From: Herbaspirillum rhizosphaerae_A
GTDB lineage: Bacteria; Pseudomonadota; Gammaproteobacteria; Burkholderiales; Burkholderiaceae_D
Length of the DNA stretch: 64,000 bases
NCBI RefSeq assembly: GCF_046025915.1
Contig: NZ_JAQQFR010000002.1
Span: 248,001-312,000 of the forward strand
Direction of reading: 5' to 3'
The position numbers and the translations under genes are program-made. The notes beneath the pieces were generated by a model. It searched no databases, was not told the origin of the DNA, and saw nothing but the letters and a program-made list of their open reading frames with translations. The first letter of the stretch is position 1. Every line of letters begins with the position of its first letter. Below are positions 36,734-47,002 of the stretch, piece by piece.

Positions 36734-38458
36734 TCAGAACTGCTCCCAGGAGCCGCCGTCATCCGCTGTGGGTTGTTTGATCTGACGCGGCGCTTGCGGA
36801 GCAGGTGCATTTGCACTTGCTGCGAGCCTGGCGGGTGGGGCAGCCTTCACTGTTGGTGTCATGGGTCTGCTTGCTGCAGGTTTGGCGGACGGGCTAGCCT
36901 TGACGTGTGTGCTGTCGAGTTTGAAGACACTGACGACTTCCGCCAGTTTCGCGGCTTGGTCCTGTAAAGATTGTGCGGCCGCAGCAGCTTCTTCCACCAA
37001 AGCTGCATTTTGCTGGGTCACTTCGTCCATCTGCGTAATGGCTTGATTGACTTCGCCGATGCCGGTGCTTTGCTCCTGGCTGGCGGCACTGATCTCGCCG
37101 ACGATATCGGTAACACGCTTGACGCTGCTGACGACCTCGCTCATGGTTGAGCCGGCCTGAGCGACCAACTTGCTGCCGTTGTCGACTTTTTCCACCGAAT
37201 CGTCAATCAGGGCTTTGATTTCTTTGGCTGCGCTGGCCGAACGTTGCGCCAAGCTGCGCACTTCCGATGCCACCACGGCAAAGCCGCGGCCTTGCTCGCC
37301 GGCGCGAGCGGCTTCGACGGCGGCGTTCAGTGCGAGGATGTTGGTCTGGAAGGCGATGCCATCAATGACGCTGATGATGTCGACGATCTTTTTGGAAGAG
37401 TCGTTGATGGATCCCATGGTGCTGACCACTTGCTCGACCACACTGCCGCCCTGGATCGCCACTTCGGAAGCGGAGACCGCAAGTTGGTTTGCCTGGCGCG
37501 CATTGTCTGCATTTTGCTTGACGGTGGAGGTGAGCTCTTCCATCGACGAGGCGGTTTCTTCCAACGAGCTGGCTTGCTGTTCGGTGCGACTGGAGAGGTC
37601 AAGGTTGCCGACTGCGATTTCGTTCGAGGCGGTGGCAATGGTGTCGGTGCCTTGGCGAACCTGGCTGACGATCTTGAAGAGGCTGTCGTTCATCGCTTTG
37701 AGCGAGGTCATCAACTGGCCGGTTTCGTCTTTGCTGGCCGGATGGATGTCTGCGGTGAGGTCGCCATCGGCAACGCGTTGGGCGACATCGACGGCCTGGC
37801 GCAGCGGGGTGGAAACGATGCGTGCCACCCAAATCGCCATCAGCATGCCGATGACGATGCAGCCGGCAAGCATGGCGACGATCAGGATCCGCGAAGAACG
37901 GTAGGTGTTTTCGGCAGCGTCATCAGCACCCTTGGCGCCTTCCTGATTGACCGACACCAGTTTGTCGGCATTGGCAAACATGGCGAGATAAATTGGTGTG
38001 GCCTCTTTCACGATAACGTCGCGTGCCTCCTCGTTCTTGTTGGCCCGCGACAGTTCAAGGATTCTTTTCTGCAGAGTGAGGAAAGCATCAAGATTCTTCA
38101 CGAACTGCGGGAAGACGACTTTCTCAGCGTCGGTATCAACAAGTTTTTCATAGTCCGCCAGCTTCTTCTTGATGGCCGGGACCATGTCGTCGAGCAGTTT
38201 TTCATTGCTGACGAAATCTTCTTCCTTACTCGATAGTACGTGCTGTAACTGCACCGTGCGAATACGCACCAGCAGCACTTTCAGCTCAAGAGAGGTGGTG
38301 ACGCTGGGCATCCAGTTGGTTGCGATGTCAGTCGATGCCTGATTGACCTTGCCGAGCTGGATGATGGAGAAAATACCGAGCGTCGTGGTCAACGCGAGGA
38401 CGAGGATGAACGAGATCAACAGCTTTCTGGAAATACGCAAATCGTAGAACCACTTCAT
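36734..38458 (-). CDS. Methyl-accepting chemotaxis protein (copy A)
   Basis: A 574-residue transmembrane chemoreceptor. A first helix at about residues 10-32 is followed by a periplasmic helical bundle, a second helix (ILIVAMLAGCIVIGMLMAIW, about residue 190), a HAMP domain, and a cytoplasmic coiled-coil signalling domain with the hairpin core IDGIAFQTNILALNAAVEAA. It ends in SWEQF, an xWxxF pentapeptide of the kind that tethers CheR methyltransferase. The ATG at 38458 has a GGGAGG site. Closely related to copy B at 39757-41466, beyond yaaA. Ligand unknown. Confidence 0.93.
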   Translation of the reverse strand: MKWFYDLRISRKLLISFILVLALTTTLGIFSIIQLGKVNQASTDIATNWMPSVTTSLELKVLLVRIRTVQLQHVLSSKEEDFVSNEKLLDDMVPAIKKKLADYEKLVDTDAEKVVFPQFVKNLDAFLTLQKRILELSRANKNEEARDVIVKEATPIYLAMFANADKLVSVNQEGAKGADDAAENTYRSSRILIVAMLAGCIVIGMLMAIWVARIVSTPLRQAVDVAQRVADGDLTADIHPASKDETGQLMTSLKAMNDSLFKIVSQVRQGTDTIATASNEIAVGNLDLSSRTEQQASSLEETASSMEELTSTVKQNADNARQANQLAVSASEVAIQGGSVVEQVVSTMGSINDSSKKIVDIISVIDGIAFQTNILALNAAVEAARAGEQGRGFAVVASEVRSLAQRSASAAKEIKALIDDSVEKVDNGSKLVAQAGSTMSEVVSSVKRVTDIVGEISAASQEQSTGIGEVNQAITQMDEVTQQNAALVEEAAAAAQSLQDQAAKLAEVVSVFKLDSTHVKASPSAKPAASRPMTPTVKAAPPARLAASANAPAPQAPRQIKQPTADDGGSWEQF

Positions 38459-38857
38459 AGAGCCTCCCTGTCAGTGAATGTCGCGGCTTGCTTCGATGGA
38501 GCAATGCAATTCCTGATGCTTTGTTGTGCAGCAAATCTGGGAGCGGCTGGGCTTGATTGCTCTGATTATGTGCCCCATACCGCGTATGACCGTGAACGAC
38601 TATTCTAAGAATAAGTTTGGAAGGCGGGAGAATTACTTTTGGCTTTGGTGAATTAGCAACACTTCCTTGTTGCTAGCGAGGGATAACGGCTGATGGCGTT
38701 CTATAGCCTGTTTTTGCTGGCGCAATTGAGCTGGAATTGAGTTGTAATTTAGCTTCAAAGCGGCTGTTTTGCACCGCTTTGATGCCTCTTTGGGGGCCAG
38801 TAAGACGGAGCGCGCCGGTTTCGGTATCATAACGAAAAATTCAAACGGATCTCTTCC
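38459..38857. other. Intergenic region between chemoreceptor A and yaaA
   Basis: About 400 bp with no credible gene. It holds promoters for two divergent genes. I note a small hairpin TAGCAAC/GTTGCTA (38654-38675) and a TATTCT-A-AGAATA palindrome (38601-38613), neither assignable to a known regulator. Confidence 0.55.
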
Positions 38858-39634
38858 ATGCTTATCGTTTTATCCCCCGCAAAATCCCTCGATTACGACA
38901 CCCCCCCAACAACCGACCTGCATACCAAGCCTGATTTCATCGCTCGCTCGGCCGAGCTGATTGACGTATTGAAAGAAAAGTCGCCTGCGCAGATTTCCAC
39001 GTTAATGGGTATTTCCGACCAGTTGGCTGCCTTGAACGTCGAGCGCTATGCGTCCTGGTCGCGCAAGTTCACGATCAAAAACAGCAAACAGGCTGTGCTG
39101 GCGTTTAACGGTGACGTGTACGAAGGCCTGGATGCTGCTTCGCTTTCCGTCAAGCAACTTGACTATGTGCAAACGCATGTGCGTATCTTGTCAGGCCTTT
39201 ACGGTGCGTTGCGTCCGCTTGATCTGATGCAGCCGTATCGCCTGGAAATGGGTACCAAGTTGCCAAATTCGCACGGCAAGGACTTGTATGCGTTTTGGGG
39301 CGAGGACGTTACCAAGGCGCTCAATACCGAGCTGGCGCAGCACAAGTCAAAGGTGCTGGTGAATCTGGCATCGGAAGAGTATTTCAAAGTGGTCAAGCCG
39401 AAGGTACTCGACGCCAAGGTGATCTCCCCGGTCTTTGAAGACTGGAAGGGCGGCAAGTACAAGATCATTTCCTTCTATGCCAAACGTGCGCGCGGTCTGA
39501 TGGCGCGCTATGCAGCGCTCAAAGGTATTAATCAGCCAGAGAAGTTGAAGAATTTCGACATCGATGGCTACGCGTTCGATGAGTCGGTGTCGAGCGAAAC
39601 ATCGTGGGTATTTCGCCGCCGCGTTGCCGACTGA
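38858..39634 (+). CDS. yaaA: Peroxide stress protein YaaA (DUF328)
   Basis: A 258-residue cytoplasmic protein that in E. coli lowers free iron and protects DNA and proteins from Fenton damage during peroxide stress. MLIVLSPAKSLDYDTPP at the start and the later FYAKRARGLMARY segment are family signatures. It lies between two chemoreceptor genes on the opposite strand, so the placement looks incidental. Followed by its own terminator. Confidence 0.93.
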   Translation: MLIVLSPAKSLDYDTPPTTDLHTKPDFIARSAELIDVLKEKSPAQISTLMGISDQLAALNVERYASWSRKFTIKNSKQAVLAFNGDVYEGLDAASLSVKQLDYVQTHVRILSGLYGALRPLDLMQPYRLEMGTKLPNSHGKDLYAFWGEDVTKALNTELAQHKSKVLVNLASEEYFKVVKPKVLDAKVISPVFEDWKGGKYKIISFYAKRARGLMARYAALKGINQPEKLKNFDIDGYAFDESVSSETSWVFRRRVAD

Positions 39635-39662
39635 GTCTGAACCGATTTTTTGCGATAGAAAG

Positions 39663-39696
39663 ACCGCGCCGATGCTGACATCGAGCGCGGTTTTTT
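39663..39696 (+). terminator. Rho-independent terminator of yaaA
   Basis: Stem ACCGCGC-CGATG/CATCG-A-GCGCGGT with a bulge, followed by T6, between converging yaaA and chemoreceptor B. Confidence 0.8.
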
Positions 39697-39756
39697 AATG
39701 TGCATGAGGAAACCGGTAGTGAACGGATGATGAGCAGGTTGAGCGGGTAAGGCCTG

Positions 39757-41466
39757 TCAGAACTGTTCCCAGCTGTTGCCATCGCTGTCGTTGTGAGAAG
39801 AAGTCGCCGCCGGCGATTTTTTTGGTGTTGTCGATATTTTCGCCGGCGTCTGCTTTGGTTTTTGCATTACAGGGCGGATCGGCGGACGCGACGTCGGCGG
39901 GACTGATGCAGTCTGTATCTGATCGAGTTTAAAGACGTCGACCACTTTTGCAAGTGTCGATGCCTGGTCTTGAAGAGATTGCGCTGCTGCCGCAGCTTCT
40001 TCCACCAAGGCGGCATTCTGTTGAGTGACTTCATCCATTTGAGCGATGCTTTGATTCACTTGCTCAATACGGCTGCTTTGGCTGCGGCTTGCGAGTGTAA
40101 TTTCGCCAACGATGTCCGTGACGCGTTTGACACTGCTGACGACTTCACTCATGGTTGTGCCCGCCTGACCGACCAGCTCGCTCCCGACGCCGACTTTGTT
40201 TACTGAGTCGTCGATCAGGGCTTTGATCTCTTTGGCGGCATTGGCGGAGCGTTGCGCCAGGCTGCGGACTTCCGAGGCTACGACAGCAAAGCCGCGGCCT
40301 TGTTCGCCGGCCCGGGCGGCTTCTACTGCGGCATTGAGCGCCAGGATATTGGTCTGGAACGCAATGCCGTCGATAACACTGATGATGTCGACAATTTTTC
40401 TGGAAGAAGTGTCGATGGACTCCATGGTTTCAATCACCCGCGCCACCACGCTGCCGCCGCGAACCGCGATGTCCGATGCCGACATGGCCAACTGGTTGGC
40501 TTGATGTGCGTTGTCGGCATTTTGTTTGACCGTGACAGTCAATTCGCTCATGGAGGATGCCGTATGCTGCAGTGAGGATGCCTGCTGTTCAGTGCGCGTG
40601 GAGAGGTCGAGGTTGCCACTTGCAATTTCACTGGAGGCGTTGGCAATGGTGCCAGTTCCTTTATGAACACGGCTGACGATGTCAATCAGGCCATCTGCCA
40701 TGGACTGAAGCGCAATCGTCAATTGCCCCGTTTCATCTTTGCTGCCGGAATGGATTTTGGTCGTCAGATCACCCCCGGCAATCGCGCGTGCGAAATTCAC
40801 TGCCTGCTGTAGCGGTCGCACCACCATGCGTGATACCCACAGCGCCATCATGATACCAAGCACAATACAGACGGCCAGCATCGAAATGATCATGATGCGG
40901 GAGGAGTCGAAGATCGTTTGTGCTTTTTTACCGGCACGAACACTGTCTGAAATATTGGAAGAGACCAAGCGATCTGCCTCGGCCAGGCTTTGAAAATAAA
41001 GCGGATTGAACTCGTTAAGTTGCACGTCGCGTGCTTCAGTCTGTTTACCGGCACGCGACAAGGCGGTGATTTTCTTTTGGGCAGCTTGTATCAGGTTGAA
41101 TTTCTGTATCAGTGTGGCTAGTGCTTGTTTTTCCATTTCTTCGAAGGCCAACGGGCCGAAATCGACGAATAGCTGTTTTAGAGCGTCGTTTTGTTCATTG
41201 AGCATTTTCTCGTTGTAGAGAAAGTCTTTTTCAGTCGCCGACAGGATATGTTGCAGTTGAATGGCGCGTATACGAGAGAGGGTGACCTTGAGCTGTAAGG
41301 TCGTGCTGACACTCGGTAGCGAATTTGTCGAGATGTCGACCGAGGATTGATTGACGCGAACCAACTGGGTCAAGGAGAACACGCCGAGTGTTGAGGTCAA
41401 CACCAGAACGAGCGCGAAGGAAATTAATAATTTCCAGGTAATTGGCAAGTCGTAAAACCATCTCAT
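39757..41466 (-). CDS. Methyl-accepting chemotaxis protein (copy B)
   Basis: A 569-residue chemoreceptor, paralogous to copy A. Same order: helix 1, periplasmic bundle, helix 2 (MIISMLAVCIVLGIMMALWV), HAMP, and methyl-accepting coiled coil with IDGIAFQTNILALNAAVEAA. It also ends SWEQF, a CheR-docking-type pentapeptide. The start at 41466 (MRWFYDLPITWKLLIS) has a good AGGAGGA site and mirrors copy A; a longer frame to 41520 is unlikely. The periplasmic part is the least conserved between the copies, suggesting different ligands. Confidence 0.93.
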   Translation of the reverse strand: MRWFYDLPITWKLLISFALVLVLTSTLGVFSLTQLVRVNQSSVDISTNSLPSVSTTLQLKVTLSRIRAIQLQHILSATEKDFLYNEKMLNEQNDALKQLFVDFGPLAFEEMEKQALATLIQKFNLIQAAQKKITALSRAGKQTEARDVQLNEFNPLYFQSLAEADRLVSSNISDSVRAGKKAQTIFDSSRIMIISMLAVCIVLGIMMALWVSRMVVRPLQQAVNFARAIAGGDLTTKIHSGSKDETGQLTIALQSMADGLIDIVSRVHKGTGTIANASSEIASGNLDLSTRTEQQASSLQHTASSMSELTVTVKQNADNAHQANQLAMSASDIAVRGGSVVARVIETMESIDTSSRKIVDIISVIDGIAFQTNILALNAAVEAARAGEQGRGFAVVASEVRSLAQRSANAAKEIKALIDDSVNKVGVGSELVGQAGTTMSEVVSSVKRVTDIVGEITLASRSQSSRIEQVNQSIAQMDEVTQQNAALVEEAAAAAQSLQDQASTLAKVVDVFKLDQIQTASVPPTSRPPIRPVMQKPKQTPAKISTTPKKSPAATSSHNDSDGNSWEQF

Positions 41467-41777
41467 GTTGCAGTCCTCCTGAAGTACATTGAAAAGGCAT
41501 TGCAGCCAAATCGGGTGCAATGTTTTTCAGGAGAAATGCGAGAGTTTTAGCAATTTGTGACTACATAAATCGCTTATTTTGACTTTGTATTGTAGGGAGA
41601 TGTAGCGGAATTCGGTTCGTATTTTTCTAAAATACAACGTTGTTTTAAAAATAAGATTGTTGCAACAACGGAAGGGAACGGCGTCGGACGTTTTCGAGAG
41701 ACGGAAAATATTGAGACCCAACAAAAAAGCCTCGCAGGGCGAGGCTTTTCTTGATCGTACGTGGCGTATAAATCGGA
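41467..41777. other. Intergenic region between bamD and chemoreceptor B
   Basis: About 310 AT-rich bp. Contains the bamD terminator (41723-41750) at the right and the chemoreceptor ribosome site at the left. No sigma-28-like promoter was recognised; nothing else seen. Confidence 0.55.
41723..41750 (-). terminator. Rho-independent terminator of bamD
   Basis: Stem AAAAGCCTCGC/GCGAGGCTTTT with a 3-base loop; on the minus strand it is followed by a T run. Confidence 0.85.
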
Positions 41778-42581
41778 TTACCAGATCTTCCACCAAGGCT
41801 TGGCTTTGACATCCTTTGGGCCGCCTGTGTAATACGGGCTGTTTGGATAGGTCGCCTGGATCACGCGCTCGGTGTCGTCGCGCAGTTGTTTCTGTCCCAT
41901 TGCTTCGTAGGAGCGCATCATAATGAACAGTGCTTCTTCGACTGCAGGTGAATCAGGGTAATCCTTGATCGCAGACTGGGAACGATTGACTGCCGAAACG
42001 TAGGCACCGCGACGATAGTAGTACTTCGCGACGTGGACGTCATATTGCGCCATTGCATTAACCAGATACTTCATGCGGGCCATTGCATCAGGCGTATAGG
42101 TGCTGTCAGGGAAGCGTTCCGCCAGCAGCTTGAACGAGTCAAACGCATCGCGCACGGCCTTGGGGTCGCGCTCGGTGTTGTCCTGATCGGTGAAGGTGTC
42201 GAAAATACTGGTGCGGTCGTTGAAGTTGATCAAGCCGCGCAGGTAGTACATGTAGTCGACGTTAGGATGATTTGGATGCAGTTTGATGAAGCGGTCAACT
42301 GCTGCCAGACCTTGCGGCTGATCATTCAGACGGTAGTAAGCGTAGGCAATATCCATCTGCGCTTGCTGCGCATAAGTGCCGAACGGATAGCGCGATTCGA
42401 GTTTCTCGAAGTACTTGATTGACTTCTCGTAACCGCCGGCGGTCAGTTCATCCTTGGCTTCCGAGTATAATTTGGACGCGGACCACCCAACCGTCTCGTC
42501 TTTTTGTTCAGGCAGCAAGCCGCATGCGGACAAAGACAGGACGAATGCGACGGTAAGCAACTTCAATAAGATTTTTTGCAT
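41778..42581 (-). CDS. bamD: Outer membrane assembly lipoprotein BamD
   Basis: An essential BAM-complex lipoprotein of 267 residues carrying TPR repeats that recruit and help fold outer membrane proteins. Lipoprotein signal: MQKILLKLLTVAFVLSLSAC with the lipobox LSAC. TPR-type segments follow, such as KSIKYFEKLESRYPFGTYAQ. The ATG at 42581 is used because it makes the lipobox signal peptide; the frame to 42617 adds 12 residues ahead of it. Divergent from rluD. Confidence 0.93.
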   Translation of the reverse strand: MQKILLKLLTVAFVLSLSACGLLPEQKDETVGWSASKLYSEAKDELTAGGYEKSIKYFEKLESRYPFGTYAQQAQMDIAYAYYRLNDQPQGLAAVDRFIKLHPNHPNVDYMYYLRGLINFNDRTSIFDTFTDQDNTERDPKAVRDAFDSFKLLAERFPDSTYTPDAMARMKYLVNAMAQYDVHVAKYYYRRGAYVSAVNRSQSAIKDYPDSPAVEEALFIMMRSYEAMGQKQLRDDTERVIQATYPNSPYYTGGPKDVKAKPWWKIW

Positions 42582-42644
42582 GACGTATGAGCAGTTTGAG
42601 CGGGTGCAAAGAAACAAGAAATTTCAATCCACTGATTATAGCTG

Positions 42645-43703
<1,059 letters not shown>

Positions 43704-43707
43704 TTCT

Positions 43708-44457
43708 ATGGAGCTGCTGATTCCGGACTGGAGCGATCGGCCTGACAATGTCGGCGCGCTGACTACCTTGCGCCAGGGCGGCGCAAGTCTGGGGCCGTAT
43801 GATGACGGGCAGGGCGGTGGCGGACTGAATCTGGGCGTACACGTTCAGGATGACCCAGACCGTGTTGCTCATAATCGCCGTTTGCTGCGCAGTATTTTGC
43901 CGTCGGAGCCGGCTTGGCTGACGCAAGTGCATGGCGTGAATGTCGCCGATGCGGCCGACGTTCATGGCGCACCGGAGGCAGATGCCTGTGTGGCAACGCA
44001 GGCTGGCGTCGTTTGCGCGATGATGACGGCCGACTGTTTGCCCGTATTGTTCTGCGATGTGGCCGGTAAGGTCGTCGGCTCTGCTCACGCAGGCTGGCGT
44101 GGTTTGGCCTCAGGCGTGCTGGAGCGTACGGTGGGCGCTATGCGTCAACGTGGCGCTGCAGAAATCCTGGCCTGGCTTGGTCCGGCCATTGGTCCGGAAA
44201 AATTTGAAGTGGGACAAGACGTCGTTGATGCTTTTGTCTCGCATGACGCGGTCAGTCGCAGCGCCTTTGTCGCGATTGCGGGCCGTGAAGGGAAATTCCT
44301 TGCCGATATTTATCAGCTAGCCCGGTTGCGACTGGGGCAGGCAGGCGTCACACGCGTGTCTGGCGGTGGTTTTTGTACAGTTAGCGACACGCGGTTTTAT
44401 TCGTATCGCCGTGACAAAGTGACGGGGCGGATGGCCTCGCTGATCTGGCTTCGATAA
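43708..44457 (+). CDS. pgeF: Peptidoglycan editing factor PgeF (YfiH, laccase-domain)
   Basis: A 249-residue copper/zinc-containing protein that in E. coli removes UDP-MurNAc-L-Ser errors from peptidoglycan precursors. Metal and active-site motifs: TQVHGVNVAD, MMTADCLPVLFCD and SAHAGWRGLASG. ATG 43708 (MELLIPDWSDRPDN) is 4 bp after the rluD stop. The annotation as polyphenol oxidase in some databases refers to the same fold. Confidence 0.93.
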   Translation: MELLIPDWSDRPDNVGALTTLRQGGASLGPYDDGQGGGGLNLGVHVQDDPDRVAHNRRLLRSILPSEPAWLTQVHGVNVADAADVHGAPEADACVATQAGVVCAMMTADCLPVLFCDVAGKVVGSAHAGWRGLASGVLERTVGAMRQRGAAEILAWLGPAIGPEKFEVGQDVVDAFVSHDAVSRSAFVAIAGREGKFLADIYQLARLRLGQAGVTRVSGGGFCTVSDTRFYSYRRDKVTGRMASLIWLR

Positions 44458-44467
44458 TTGCTCAGGC

Positions 44468-45361
44468 TTATGTTTGTCGCTGCAATTGTTCCAGCAATTG
44501 CCGGGTGTGGCCCGGCAGTTCCGCTTCATTTCTGACGCAAATCAATAATTGACGCTTGGCCCAGGCATCGCTGAGCGGGATGCACTTGATTGCCATCGTC
44601 TTCTGACAGCGCAATGCCGCCGTGGCGGGAAGAACGCCAATCCCGACCTCACGCTCTACCATGCGGCAGATGCCATCAAAGCTGCGCAGGCGTACGCGGT
44701 ATTGCAACCGTTTTCCGGTGCGGATCGCATGTCCGGAAAGATGCTCTTGCAAGGCGCTACCGCCGCTTAATCCGACAAAATTTTCCTCCACGATTTCAGC
44801 GAATGGCAGTTGTTTTCTGCGGGCCAGAGCATGCTTGCGCGGCATCACAACCATCAGGTTATCTTCGCGAAACGGCATCGTTTGCAAATGCCCCGTATCC
44901 ACCGAGTCGGCAACGATGCCGATATCAGCAATGCCATCAATGATCGCTTGTACGATTTCATGACTGAGGCGCTCTTCCAGATCGATATCAATGTAAGGGT
45001 TTTGCGCAAGGAAGGTACCCAGTGTTTCGGGCAAAAATTCGCTAATGGCAGCCGTGTTGCCCAGAAGGCGAATGTGGCCTTTGAGGCCATGCGCGTATTC
45101 GCTGAGCTCATCGCGCATCTTGTCCATTTGCTGGAGTACGCAACGTGCGTGATGCTGTAACGCGCGGCCGGCATCGGTCAATTGGACACCGCGTCGGTCA
45201 CGCGTCAGAAGCGCAACGCCGAGTGCATCTTCCATCCCCCGAACGCGGGCGCTTGCTGACGCCAATGCAAGATGTGACCGCCCGGCGCCTGCGGTGATGC
45301 TGCCGGTTTCGGCGACATGCAAAAAAAGACGCAGATCGTTCAGGTCGAGGCGAGTGCTCAT
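44468..45361 (-). CDS. LysR-type transcriptional regulator
   Basis: A 297-residue regulator (start MSTRLDLNDLRLFLHVAETG) with a winged HTH at residues 1-65 and a C-terminal effector-binding domain. It is divergent from the TauE/SafE transporter at 45491 with about 130 bp between, so it probably regulates that gene. A 27-bp inverted repeat lies between them. Effector unknown. Confidence 0.85.
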   Translation of the reverse strand: MSTRLDLNDLRLFLHVAETGSITAGAGRSHLALASASARVRGMEDALGVALLTRDRRGVQLTDAGRALQHHARCVLQQMDKMRDELSEYAHGLKGHIRLLGNTAAISEFLPETLGTFLAQNPYIDIDLEERLSHEIVQAIIDGIADIGIVADSVDTGHLQTMPFREDNLMVVMPRKHALARRKQLPFAEIVEENFVGLSGGSALQEHLSGHAIRTGKRLQYRVRLRSFDGICRMVEREVGIGVLPATAALRCQKTMAIKCIPLSDAWAKRQLLICVRNEAELPGHTRQLLEQLQRQT

Positions 45362-45396
45362 CGGGTTCGCTATCCGTATAAAAATCATTAGGGCAA

Positions 45397-45423
45397 TCAG
45401 CCTCCGGCACAGCCGAAGGCTGA
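45397..45423. promoter_or_regulatory. 27-bp inverted repeat between LysR and TauE genes
   Basis: 12-bp arms TCAGCCTCCGGC/GCCGAAGGCTGA with one mismatch and a 3-base loop, in the divergent region. It may be an operator or a hairpin in the LysR-gene leader. Confidence 0.4.
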
Positions 45424-45490
45424 CTCAGTGTATTCCAGATTTTCGGTGGTGACGATAGCTGGCAGACTACGGCTATCTAACGGAGGCGCA

Positions 45491-46258
45491 ATGCAAACAA
45501 CCCTGTCTTTTGATGCCGCACACCTCATGCTGTTGTCGGCAGTCACGGCCATTTTCTTATTGGCTGGCTTTGTCAAAGGTGTCGTCGGTCTGGGTCTTCC
45601 GACAGTTGCGGTCGGCCTGCTGGGCTTGTTCATGCCGCCGGTACAGGCGGCGGCGTTGCTGATCGTGCCGTCGCTGGTCACCAATGTCTGGCAGTTGTTG
45701 GCGGGCGGGCGCTTTGTCTGGTTGCTGCGCCGGCTCTGGTTGATGCTCATCGGTATCGTCGTCGGGACTTTGCTGGGAACGCGCTGGATTTCCGGTGACA
45801 ATAGCGGACAGGCGACGGCCGCCTTGGGTGCGGCGCTGATTGTCTATGCAATATTGGGATTGGCGGCGGTCAAGTTTTCCGTGCCTGCGAGTACGGAAAA
45901 ATGGCTGTCTCCAGTCATCGGTCTGGCAACCGGATTGGTCACAGCGGCGACAGCGGTTTTTGTCATCCCGGCAGTACCCTATCTGCAGGCATTGCATCTG
46001 GAGAAGGATGAGTTGATCCAGGCGCTCGGCTTGTCATTTACCGTGTCGACCATTGCCATGGCTGCGGGCCTGGCTCAAGGCGGTGCGCTGCAAATGACGG
46101 ACGCAGCAGTTTCACTGATGGCTTTGGTGCCGGCCTTGGGCGGCATGTTCATCGGCCAGTGGCTGAGAGGGAAAATTTCGGCTGTGCTGTTTCGCCGCTG
46201 TTTCTTTGTTGGTTTGTTGCTTCTGGGTTTGCATCTCACATCTCATTTTTGGCTGTGA
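45491..46258 (+). CDS. TauE/SafE-family sulfite/organosulfonate exporter-like membrane protein
   Basis: A 255-residue membrane protein with eight hydrophobic helices and the family pattern FLLAGFVKGVVGLGLPTVAV near the N-terminus. TauE/SafE members export sulfite or organic sulfonates. The ATG at 45491 has a CGGAGG site; an upstream in-frame start at 45428 is less likely. Divergent from a LysR gene, which likely controls it. Substrate unknown. Confidence 0.87.
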   Translation: MQTTLSFDAAHLMLLSAVTAIFLLAGFVKGVVGLGLPTVAVGLLGLFMPPVQAAALLIVPSLVTNVWQLLAGGRFVWLLRRLWLMLIGIVVGTLLGTRWISGDNSGQATAALGAALIVYAILGLAAVKFSVPASTEKWLSPVIGLATGLVTAATAVFVIPAVPYLQALHLEKDELIQALGLSFTVSTIAMAAGLAQGGALQMTDAAVSLMALVPALGGMFIGQWLRGKISAVLFRRCFFVGLLLLGLHLTSHFWL

Positions 46259-46266
46259 CTTTGGGT

Positions 46267-46509
46267 ATGACTATGGCGCAGGCATCCCTGCAAAATGATG
46301 TGGAGTTTGATATCGAAGAACAGGAGGAGGGAATACGGATTTACGCCAGAAAGGGTGAACAGATAGTAGGCGCGCTTGCGGCAGAATTCTGCGGAAGCTA
46401 TCTGGCGATTTCGCTGATCTATATCGTGCCAACCTGGCGCCATATGAAAATAGATGAAGCACTGCAAACAAAGTTTTTTGGTTGCCTCGAAACCTGTTCA
46501 GAAAGATGA
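46267..46509 (+). CDS. Small hypothetical protein, weakly GNAT-like
   Basis: An 80-residue frame (MTMAQASLQNDVEFDIEEQE) starting 8 bp after the TauE/SafE gene. Its second half, LAISLIYIVPTWRHMKIDEAL, faintly resembles motif A of GNAT acetyltransferases, but the conserved glycines (RxxGxG/A) are absent, so it may be a remnant or unrelated. A second ATG two codons later is also possible. Confidence 0.4.
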   Translation: MTMAQASLQNDVEFDIEEQEEGIRIYARKGEQIVGALAAEFCGSYLAISLIYIVPTWRHMKIDEALQTKFFGCLETCSER

Positions 46510-46698
46510 GCGTCCCAACTACTCAGATGAACGCGGGCGCTACTGAAGTGGACACCTTAGTGAATAGGCTGATAAGCGCAAATAATCACAAGAGCAAACG
46601 TTGCGCAGAAATTTCGAAACTCTTCTATTGGCGGCTTCTCGCCGCCATGTAATTCTCGCAACCCATTGATGACATCGCCAGAGAGGGGATTTTGCGAT

Positions 46699-46944
46699 TC
46701 AGGACTCGCTTTTGTTTTCGGCAATCGACTCGCCGATCGGCCCCTGTCTTGCGTCTTGCGAGGCTTTCAATTTTTCCTTCATTTGACGATTCCGCTTGCG
46801 TTGCGGTGTACCCATCAGGTATAAAACAATTGTCAAAGGAAATACGCCGTACAGGAAAAACGTCCCGATTCCAGCAATGGCGGACTGTTCGGTGATCGAC
46901 ATCATGAAGACGACATATAACCAAGCGATTGCGACGATATACAT
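46699..46944 (-). CDS. Small inner-membrane protein divergent from phaC
   Basis: An 81-residue protein with two hydrophobic helices (MYIVAIAWLYVVFMM and TFFLYGVFPLTIVLYLMG) and a highly charged C-terminal tail. I choose the ATG at 46944 because the longer frame to 47004 would overlap the phaC start codon. It sits next to phaC head to head with about 60 bp between. Function unknown. Confidence 0.65.
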   Translation of the reverse strand: MYIVAIAWLYVVFMMSITEQSAIAGIGTFFLYGVFPLTIVLYLMGTPQRKRNRQMKEKLKASQDARQGPIGESIAENKSES

Positions 46945-47002
46945 TGTGGTTTCTGGCCTGAGCGACAAACCGTAACAATACGCGAAAATTGTAGAAGCGA
47001 GC

